NCBI RefSeq assembly: GCF_014851915.1
Contig: NZ_JACVAP010000005.1
Location: 1 to 64,000 of the forward strand
Direction: 5' to 3'
DNA: 64,000 nt
From: Xanthomonas sp. XNM01
Lineage (GTDB): Bacteria > Pseudomonadota > Gammaproteobacteria > Xanthomonadales > Xanthomonadaceae
How positions within the stretch are numbered: the stretch's first letter is position 1; every line of letters begins with the position of its first letter. Positions 57,689-64,000 of the stretch are shown piece after piece. The notes below the pieces were generated by a model that saw only the letters and a program-made list of their open reading frames with translations, did not search any database and was not told the origin of the DNA. A program made the translations under genes and the position numbers.

Positions 57689-60600
57689 CCGTCGCCGATC
57701 CCTTCCTCACCCTGCCGCTCACCGGCACGCAGCTGATCGAAGCCAGTGCCGGCACCGGCAAGACCTTCACCCTGGCCACGCTCGTCACCCGGCTGGTGGT
57801 CGAGCAGCGCCTGCGCATCGGCCAGGTCCTCGCGGTCACCTTCACCGAAGCGGCGACGCAGGAACTGCGCAAGCGCATCCGCGAGCGCCTCGCGCTGGCC
57901 GCGCGTCTGGTCGACACGCCGCCGGCCGACGGCGAAGCGCCCGACACCATCCTCAGCCGGGCGCTGATCGCCGCGCACCTCGATGCCAGTGGCGAATCCC
58001 CGGCGCAGCTGCGGCAGCGCCTGCAGCTGGCCGCCGACGAGATCGACCTGGCCGCCATCTTCACCATCCACGGTTTCTGCGCGCGCGTGCTGCGCGAACA
58101 TGCGCTGGAAAGCGGCCAGGCCTTCGCGGCTCCTGAACTGCTGGCCAGCGACCGCGCGCTGCGCGACGAACTCGCCTCCGACCTGTGGCGCGTGCAGGCG
58201 GCCGATGCCGAGACCGCGCCACTGCTCGCCACGCTGTGGAAGGGCGGCCCGGACGCGCTGGCCGCCGATCTGGTCGAGCTGATCCGCCAGCCGGTGCTGC
58301 TGCCGGAACCGGGCGAACTGCCGGCCGATCCACGCCCCGCGCTGGCCGCCGCCGCGCAGGCGCTCGCCCAGGCCGTCGGCGCGCATCTGCCGGTCGCGCG
58401 CGATGCCATCGTCGCCGCGTTCGACAACAAGGTCTTCGACGGCCGCCGCGCGCGCCGTCCCAGTTTCGAGAAGGCGTTCCAGACCCTGCAGGCCGGGCGC
58501 GTGTCGTCGGCGTGGGTGTTCGACGACAAGAACCACCTCGACAAGCTGCTGCCCGCGCGCCTGCTGGAGTTCTGCAAGGACGGCGAGCAGGGCAAGGTGC
58601 CGTGCTCGCCGGTGTTCGATGCGCTGCAGGCCTGGGCCGATGCGGCGCAGGCGATGGAGGCCTGGCAGGAGCAGGCGAAGACCGCCCTGCTGCACCGCAT
58701 CCGCGATGACGCCCGCGTGCGCCTGGCGCTGCGCAAGCAGCAGCTGCGCGTGCAGACCTACGACGACCTGATCGACGGCGTCGCCGATGCGCTGGCCGGC
58801 CCGCAGGCCGAGGCGCTGGTGCAGCGCCTGCGCGCGCAGTACGCCATCGCCCTGGTCGACGAATTCCAGGACACCGACGCGCGCCAGTGGAGCATCTTCC
58901 ACACCGTGTTCGGCGACTCGCCGCAGGTGCGCGAGGCCGGGCTGACGCCCGCACTGTTCCTGATCGGCGACCCCAAGCAGGCGATCTACGGCTTCCGCGG
59001 CGGCGACGTGCAGACCTATCTGCTGGCCGCCGATGTCGCCGCGCGCGCGCCCACGCTGGACCACAACTTCCGCTCGCGTCCGTCGCTGCTGGCCGCGATC
59101 GAAGCGCTGTACACCCAGGCGGGCGCGCGCGCCTTCGTCGACCCGCGCATCCGCTTCCACCCGGTGTCGCCCGGCACGAAGCGGCACGATGCCGACTACG
59201 CGCGCGATGGCGGTGCCGCGCCCGCACTGACGCTGTGGCAGGCGCCAGCGCCGCCCGTGGACGACAAGGGCAAACGCAGACCGCACAGCGCCGGCCGCGC
59301 GCGCGAACTGGCCACCGAGGCCTGCGTTGCCGCGATCCACGCCGTGCTCAGCGATGCACGCGCCGGCACCGCCACGCTCGACGGCAGGCCGGTCCAGCCC
59401 GGCGACATCGCGGTGCTGGTGCGCAAGCACGGCGAGGCCACGCGCATCCAGCAGGCGCTGGCGGCGGTCGGCATTCCCGCGGTCGCCGCAGGCAAGCAGA
59501 GCCTGTTCGCCACGCCCGAGGCGCACGAGCTGCTGACCCTGCTGCTGGCCCTGCTGCACACCGCCGACGACGGCCGCCTGCGCGCGGCGCTGGCCACCGT
59601 GCTGCTGGGCGTGGATGCCACCGGCATCGCCGCGCTGGAAGACGACGGCGCCGGCCACCGTGCCTGGCAGCTGAAGGCGCTGGCCTGGCGCGAGCGCTGG
59701 CAGCGCGGCGGCCCGCTGGCGCTGGTCGGCGACCTGTGCGCGGACAACGCCGAGCGCCTGCTCGGCCTGCTCGACGGCGAGCGCCGCCTCACCAACTACC
59801 TGCAGCTGGGCGAGCTGCTGCAGCAGGCCGATGCGCGCGCGCTGGGCCTGCAGGGCCTGGTTGACTGGCTGGGCCAGCAGATCGCCGGCGCCGACCCCAA
59901 CGACGAGGCCCAGCTGCTGCGGCTGGAATCCGATGCCCGCCGCGTGCAGATCGTCACCCTGCACAAGAGCAAGGGCCTGGAGTACCCGCTGGTGTTCCTG
60001 CCCTTCGTCGGCATCGGCGGCAAGGCGCCGGACCCGGGCAATGCCTGTGTCGTGCCGACCGACGACGGCCGCCGCGCGCTGCACTGGAAACTGCAGGCCG
60101 ACACCTCCGGCTGGGGCGCCGCCCGTGCGGCGTGGATCGAGGCCCAGCGTGCCGAGGACGCGCGCCTGCTGTACGTCGGCCTGACCCGCGCCGAGCATGC
60201 GCTGTGGATCGCCACCGGCGACTTCTACAACGCCGGCCAGACCGCGCTGGCGCCCATGCTCGACGGCCTGCCCGACGCGCCCGGCATCGTTCGCGATGCC
60301 AGCCTGCCGCCGGCGACGCTGCCGTGGTTGCCGCCTGTCGATGAAGGCGTGCCGCCGGCCGCGCGTCCGGTGCGGCGCCACATCGCGCCGGACTGGTGGG
60401 TCTACAGTTTCACCCAGCTGGCCAATGCCGACAGTGGCCAGCAGGACGCATCCACCCGCGCCACCGTCGCCACCGCCGGCGGCAACGACGAGCCCGATGC
60501 CGACCCCGCACAGGACGCGCCGCAGCCGGTCGACACCTACGATCCGCGCTTCGCCGGCAACCGCTTCGGCGTGGTCCTGCACGAGGCGCTGGAGAACGGC

Positions 60601-61308
60601 GACTTCGCCGCCTGGCAGGGCTGGCGCAGCGGCGATTCCGCGCCCACCGGCGAGGTCGAGGTGATCGAGAAGGCGCTGCGCAGTGGTGGCTACTCGGCCG
60701 AGGACATCGCCGACGGTGTCGCCGTGCTGACCGACCTGATCGGCCGCACCCTCACCGTGCCCCTGCCCGAAGGCCTGCGCCTGTGCGCGCTGCCGGCGCA
60801 GGCGCGGCGCGCCGAGATCGAGTTCCAGTTCGCGCTGCAGCCAACCGCGGTCGAGGCGCTGCTCACCCTGTTGCACCGCCACGGCGTGGTCGCCGACCGC
60901 CAGGCGTTCGGCCTGCGCCGCACCCTGGAAGGCCTGATGACCGGCCTGATCGACCTCACCTACACCCACGATGGCCGCTGGTACGTGCTCGACTACAAAT
61001 CCAACCGGCTGCCCGGCTACGACGCCAGCGCGCTGCAGCGGGCGATGGCCCACAGCGAGTACGACCTGCAGGCGTTGATCTATACCCTGGCGCTGCACCG
61101 CTGGCTGCGTTTCCGCCTCGGCGACGCCTACGACTACGCGCGCGATTTCGGCGGCATCCGTTACCTGTTCTGCCGCGGGCTGGAGCCCGATGCCGACCCT
61201 GCGCCCGATGCCAGCGCCCCCGGCGTGTTCGCGCATCGCCATGCGCCCGAACTGATCGACGCGCTGGACGCGCTGTTCGCCGGCGCCACGCTGGAGGCTG
61301 CCGCATGA
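57685..61308 (+). CDS. recB: Exodeoxyribonuclease V beta subunit RecB
   Basis: A 1207-residue UvrD-like 3'-5' helicase and nuclease, the engine of RecBCD. Walker A ASAGTGKT is at residues 20-27; LAVTFTEAATQELRKRI, the helicase box LVDEFQDTDARQW, FLIGDPKQAIYGFRGG and TLHKSKGLEYPLVF follow. The nuclease active site is in the LIDLTYTHDGRWYVLDYKSN region at about 1087-1106 with Asp and Lys intact. The start matches the family (FLTLPLTGTQLIEASAG). Its last 13 codons are partly copied just before recD. Confidence 0.96.
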   Translation: MTVADPFLTLPLTGTQLIEASAGTGKTFTLATLVTRLVVEQRLRIGQVLAVTFTEAATQELRKRIRERLALAARLVDTPPADGEAPDTILSRALIAAHLDASGESPAQLRQRLQLAADEIDLAAIFTIHGFCARVLREHALESGQAFAAPELLASDRALRDELASDLWRVQAADAETAPLLATLWKGGPDALAADLVELIRQPVLLPEPGELPADPRPALAAAAQALAQAVGAHLPVARDAIVAAFDNKVFDGRRARRPSFEKAFQTLQAGRVSSAWVFDDKNHLDKLLPARLLEFCKDGEQGKVPCSPVFDALQAWADAAQAMEAWQEQAKTALLHRIRDDARVRLALRKQQLRVQTYDDLIDGVADALAGPQAEALVQRLRAQYAIALVDEFQDTDARQWSIFHTVFGDSPQVREAGLTPALFLIGDPKQAIYGFRGGDVQTYLLAADVAARAPTLDHNFRSRPSLLAAIEALYTQAGARAFVDPRIRFHPVSPGTKRHDADYARDGGAAPALTLWQAPAPPVDDKGKRRPHSAGRARELATEACVAAIHAVLSDARAGTATLDGRPVQPGDIAVLVRKHGEATRIQQALAAVGIPAVAAGKQSLFATPEAHELLTLLLALLHTADDGRLRAALATVLLGVDATGIAALEDDGAGHRAWQLKALAWRERWQRGGPLALVGDLCADNAERLLGLLDGERRLTNYLQLGELLQQADARALGLQGLVDWLGQQIAGADPNDEAQLLRLESDARRVQIVTLHKSKGLEYPLVFLPFVGIGGKAPDPGNACVVPTDDGRRALHWKLQADTSGWGAARAAWIEAQRAEDARLLYVGLTRAEHALWIATGDFYNAGQTALAPMLDGLPDAPGIVRDASLPPATLPWLPPVDEGVPPAARPVRRHIAPDWWVYSFTQLANADSGQQDASTRATVATAGGNDEPDADPAQDAPQPVDTYDPRFAGNRFGVVLHEALENGDFAAWQGWRSGDSAPTGEVEVIEKALRSGGYSAEDIADGVAVLTDLIGRTLTVPLPEGLRLCALPAQARRAEIEFQFALQPTAVEALLTLLHRHGVVADRQAFGLRRTLEGLMTGLIDLTYTHDGRWYVLDYKSNRLPGYDASALQRAMAHSEYDLQALIYTLALHRWLRFRLGDAYDYARDFGGIRYLFCRGLEPDADPAPDASAPGVFAHRHAPELIDALDALFAGATLEAAA

Positions 61309-61718
61309 TGCCGCCCCGCATGCACCGCCCAGTCGCACCAGTACATGCCTCCGTTCGCAGGTGCGGCCGGCATCCGGTGCGAAAGCAGGGTCGCGTAGGC
61401 GGCTGCCCGACGATTGCAGCCGGCATGCGTCCCCGCTTTCCAGCCCGACCGATGGCTGCCGATGCCGGCATCGGCAGAAGGCAGGGGCCCCATCGCATCG
61501 CCTGGTGTGACCGCCTCGACACCATTCGTTCTCCATGCAGCGAGCCGCGGTTCGCTGCACGCTCACCGATGTCGCGTGCGATCGCCGGCCATCGTCTGGT
61601 CGAAGCGGATGCGTATCGCGGCAGCAAGCCCGGTGCTTCTGCCCATCGCGACATTGCGTGGTTGAGCGAACCGGTTCACGCGCCGTCCGCCGGCGTCACG
61701 CAGGAGGCTGGCGCATGA
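61268..61718 (+). repeat. 41-bp direct repeat flanking the recB-recD insert
   Basis: Bases 61268-61308 (the recB 3' end with its stop) and 61678-61718 (just before and into recD) match at 36 of 41 positions and are 410 bp apart. Both are in the same codon phase: recB ends ALFAGATLEAAA and the copy reads APSAGVTQEAGA, both followed by a TGA overlapping an ATG. Confidence 0.85.
61305..61718 (+). other. Open frame bridging recB and recD
   Basis: From ATG 61305, overlapping the recB stop, 137 codons run to a TGA at 61716-61718 that overlaps the recD ATG. The peptide (MMPPRMHRPVAPVHASVRR onward) is basic and low in hydrophobic residues, and I recognise nothing in it. It may be a passive bridge that keeps recB and recD translation coupled. 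No REP element is seen in it. Confidence 0.35.
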
Positions 61719-63697
61719 GCCTGCTCGCCGATCTGCAGCGCCAGGGCGCGCTGCGCACCCTGGACCACGCCTTCGCCCAGAGCCTGCGCCGGTTGCAGCC
61801 GGACACGCCCGATGCCGTGCTCGCCGCCGCCGCGCTGGCATCGCTCGCCGTCGCCAATGGCCACGCCGGCTTCGACCCCGCGCGCCCGCGCCTGCTGGTC
61901 GATGCCGACCTGGCCTGGCCCGATGCCGACAGCTGGGTGCAGCAGCTGCGCGCTTCGCCCTGGGTGGCGAGGCCCGACGATGCGCTCGCCGCATCGGCCG
62001 AGGACGCGCCCCTGGTGTTCGAATCCGTCGCTGGCGACGCCGGCCTGCTGTACCTGCGGCGCTACCGCGAGTACGAAGCGCGCCTGGCGCACGGCCTCAA
62101 GCGCATCGCGGCGCACCCGCTGAGCAGCGGCGACATCGCTGCCGTCGGCGATGTGTTCGCGATGCTCTTTCCGGGTGACGCCTTCCCGATTTCGGGTGAG
62201 GAGGCGGGTGCCCGAAGGGCGGAAGACGGGGGACTGGGCGAAGACCGCCAGGCCCGCGCCGCCGCGCTCGCCCTGCGCCGCGCGCTGCTGCTGGTCACCG
62301 GCGGCCCGGGCACCGGCAAGACCACCACCATCACCCGCCTGCTGGTACTGCGCATCGCGCAGGCGCTGCGTGCCGGTCTTCCACCGCCGCGCATCGCCCT
62401 GGCCGCACCGACCGGCCGCGCTGCCGAGCGCATGGCCGAAAGCCTGCGCCGCGCGGTGCAGGCCATGGTCGCCAGCGGTGTCGAACCGGCGCTGTGCGCC
62501 GCGCTGCCGGACACCGCCAGCACCGTGCACCGCCTGCTCGGCACGATTCCTGATTCACCGACGTTCCGTCACCACGCCTACAACCCGCTGCCGCTGGACG
62601 TGCTGGTGGTCGACGAAGCCTCGATGGTCGACCTGCCGCTGATGTGCAAGCTGGTCGACGCCGTCGCCGATGGCACCCAGCTGATCCTGCTCGGCGATGC
62701 CGACCAGTTGCCCTCGGTGGAAGCCGGTGACGTGCTGGCCGCCATCCTCGGCGCCGCCGGCCCCGGTCACGCCCTGCAGGCCGATGACGCCCACGCGTTG
62801 CAGCCGCTGCTTGGCGCTGCCATACCGGTCGATGCCGATACAAGCGGCCTGCGCGGCCACCGCGTGCAGCTGCTGCGCGGCTACCGCCAGGACGCCGACT
62901 TCGATCTCGCCCCGCTGGCCGAAGCCGCCCGCGAAGGCGATGCGGACACCGCGCTGTCCCTGCTGCGCGGCGGCCGGCTGCGCGGCGTGACATTCCACGA
63001 AGACGTGCTGGATCCGTTCGAGGTCCGCCGCGATGCCCTGCTCGCGCATTGGCGCAGCCTGGCCGACGCGCCGGATCCCGCCACCGCCCTGGGCATGGCC
63101 CAGCGCCTGCGCCTGCTCACCGCCGTGCGCGCGGGACCACAGGGTGCGCGCGGGCTCAACGCCCGCATCGAGGAACTGCTGTCCGGTCGCCGCACCGGCC
63201 CGGCGCCGGCGTACTTCCACGGCCGCCTGCTGCTCATCACCGAGAACAGCTACCGTCACCGCCTGTTCAACGGCGACATCGGCATCTGCCTCACCGACGC
63301 GCATGGCGTGCTGATGGCCTGGTTCCCCGGCGACACCCCGGGGGAGGTCCGCGCCTTCCACCCGGCCGCGCTGCCGCAGCACGAAAGCGCCTTTGCGATG
63401 ACCGTGCACAAGGCCCAGGGCAGCGAGTTCGACGAGGTCTGGCTGCAGCTGCCGCGCACCCCCAGCCGCGTGCTCTCCCGCGAACTGGTCTACACCGCCA
63501 TCACCCGCGCCCGCACCCGCCTGCACGTGGCCGGCAGCGCCCAGGTGCTGCGCGAGGCGCTGGCCCGGCACGCGGTGCGGATGTCGGGGCTGGGCTGGCG
63601 GCTGGGAAGGGACGAAGAGCCTGCCGTCCTCGCACCAGCTGCGGAGTCCTTGCGTGGCGAAGGCACGGGCCAGCCGCTGCAAGGTGCCTTGTTCTGA
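61715..63697 (+). CDS. recD: Exodeoxyribonuclease V alpha subunit RecD
   Basis: A 660-residue 5'-3' helicase subunit of RecBCD. Walker A TGGPGTGKTTT is at about 196-206, VVDEASMVDLPL (Walker B) at about 297-308, LLGDADQLPSVEAGDVL follows, and the C-terminal TVHKAQGSEFDEVWLQLP and VYTAITRARTRLHVAG are superfamily 1 helicase motifs. An acidic, Arg/Gly-rich stretch (about 155-185) just before Walker A looks like an inserted loop. The AGGAGG ribosome site at 61702-61707 supports the ATG. Confidence 0.95.
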   Translation: MSLLADLQRQGALRTLDHAFAQSLRRLQPDTPDAVLAAAALASLAVANGHAGFDPARPRLLVDADLAWPDADSWVQQLRASPWVARPDDALAASAEDAPLVFESVAGDAGLLYLRRYREYEARLAHGLKRIAAHPLSSGDIAAVGDVFAMLFPGDAFPISGEEAGARRAEDGGLGEDRQARAAALALRRALLLVTGGPGTGKTTTITRLLVLRIAQALRAGLPPPRIALAAPTGRAAERMAESLRRAVQAMVASGVEPALCAALPDTASTVHRLLGTIPDSPTFRHHAYNPLPLDVLVVDEASMVDLPLMCKLVDAVADGTQLILLGDADQLPSVEAGDVLAAILGAAGPGHALQADDAHALQPLLGAAIPVDADTSGLRGHRVQLLRGYRQDADFDLAPLAEAAREGDADTALSLLRGGRLRGVTFHEDVLDPFEVRRDALLAHWRSLADAPDPATALGMAQRLRLLTAVRAGPQGARGLNARIEELLSGRRTGPAPAYFHGRLLLITENSYRHRLFNGDIGICLTDAHGVLMAWFPGDTPGEVRAFHPAALPQHESAFAMTVHKAQGSEFDEVWLQLPRTPSRVLSRELVYTAITRARTRLHVAGSAQVLREALARHAVRMSGLGWRLGRDEEPAVLAPAAESLRGEGTGQPLQGALF

Positions 63698-63765
63698 CCA
63701 ACGGCCCTTCGTCCGGGAATTGCCACCCCAAGACACATTGCAGCTGAATGGCTGCCCATGACGGG

Positions 63766-63795
63766 TTGCGTCATATAACGAATCCCGTTATGGTT
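63766..63795 (+). promoter_or_regulatory. Toxin promoter with operator-like palindrome in the spacer
   Basis: TTGCGT (63766-63771), an 18-bp spacer and TATGGT (63790-63795) place the start of transcription at the GTG codon at 63801. The spacer holds the inverted repeat ATAACG-N5-CGTTAT (63775-63791), a likely site for an autorepressing HigA-type antitoxin. TATAAC at 63774-63779 is an alternative -10. Confidence 0.5.
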
Positions 63796-63800
63796 CGTGC

Positions 63801-64000
63801 GTGATCAGGAACTTCATCGACAAGGAAGCCGAGAAGATCTGGTTGGGCGAGCGCTCCCGCCGGTTGCCGGCCGACATCCAGCCGGTCGCGCGCCGCAAGC
63901 TGCGCATGCTCAATGCCGCGGCTCATCTGGACGATCTGCGCATCCCGCCCGCGAACCGGCTGGAAGCGCTGAGAGGCAACCGCCGCGGCCAGTACAGCAT
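63801..64000 (+). CDS. higB: HigB/RelE-family toxin, cut by the window end
   Basis: The first 66 codons of a toxin of the HigB-like (plasmid killer, RelE superfamily) mRNA interferases. From GTG 63801 it reads VIRNFIDKEAEKIWLGERS, then LPADIQPVARRKLRMLNAA, DDLRIPPANRLEALRG and GQYSI, a close fit to the family N-terminus. A higA antitoxin gene is expected right after it, outside the window. The start is supported by the family N-terminus and the leaderless promoter; there is no ribosome site. Confidence 0.85.
   Translation, partial: MIRNFIDKEAEKIWLGERSRRLPADIQPVARRKLRMLNAAAHLDDLRIPPANRLEALRGNRRGQYS

Noticed and set aside
57520-61566. A 1348-codon open frame antisense to recB
   Set aside because: Same cause as for recC: no recognisable domain and full overlap with a clear gene.

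Overview
The window is about 70% G+C, with the codon use, gene set and GTAGGAGCGG-type REP elements expected of a gammaproteobacterium in the Xanthomonadaceae/Lysobacteraceae (Luteimonas- or Lysobacter-like). This placement is inferred from protein resemblance and repeats, not from a marker gene. I saw no rRNA, tRNA, insertion sequence, prophage or CRISPR. It looks like ordinary chromosome packed with housekeeping operons, interrupted by unusually long, degenerate or repeat-filled gaps.

Layout. 1-7.1 kb: ferredoxin-NADP reductase with a 119-bp tandem duplication over its 3' end, then a rightward cluster: YadGH-type ABC-2 exporter, an unknown protein, a ketopantoate-reductase-family enzyme, a YeeZ-like SDR and an OmpA-domain lipoprotein with an internal repeat. 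7.1-14.8 kb: a CzcCBA-type metal RND efflux operon, divergent from a TctDE/QseBC-like two-component system. 14.9-21 kb: an M24 aminopeptidase and a second, HAE1-type RND pump without its own outer membrane channel. 21.6-29.4 kb: TatD, a membrane-anchored protein with two AAA+ ATPase modules, helicase HrpB, a small membrane protein and the pseudouridine synthase RluE. 29.4-33.7 kb: an exported ABM-family protein, an exported methyltransferase-like protein, an aldo/keto reductase, a frameshifted VOC/glyoxalase pseudogene and a CurA-like reductase. 33.7-40 kb: a REP array, AceK, monomeric isocitrate dehydrogenase and the RlmI-like rRNA methyltransferase. 40-46.2 kb: a GAF-PAS-PAS-GGDEF diguanylate cyclase, RmuC, a Cys-rich lipoprotein and a glutathione peroxidase operon. 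46.4-50.5 kb: a full lipid-asymmetry operon, mlaFEDCB plus mlaA, closed by a strong terminator. 50.9-52.7 kb: a Na/phosphate cotransporter with a PhoU-like tail. 53.6-63.7 kb: recC, recB and recD. 63.8 kb to the edge: the start of a HigB-family toxin.

Genes that work together: both RND systems export toxic compounds; the Mla set returns misplaced phospholipid from the outer to the inner membrane; icd and aceK sit at the TCA/glyoxylate branch point; recCBD forms exonuclease V, and RmuC also belongs to DNA maintenance.

The most unusual structure is in the gaps. Three tandem arrays with a period close to 120 bp, each unit pairing two REP types in opposite orientation, lie at 33.7, 53.0 and 57.1 kb. 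Two of them flank recC. Both rec junctions carry extra DNA (about 0.69 and 0.41 kb) that stays open as a reading frame and overlaps the upstream stop and the downstream start by 4 nt. At the recB/recD junction the insert is bounded by a 41-bp direct repeat (36/41 identical) copying the 3' end of recB.
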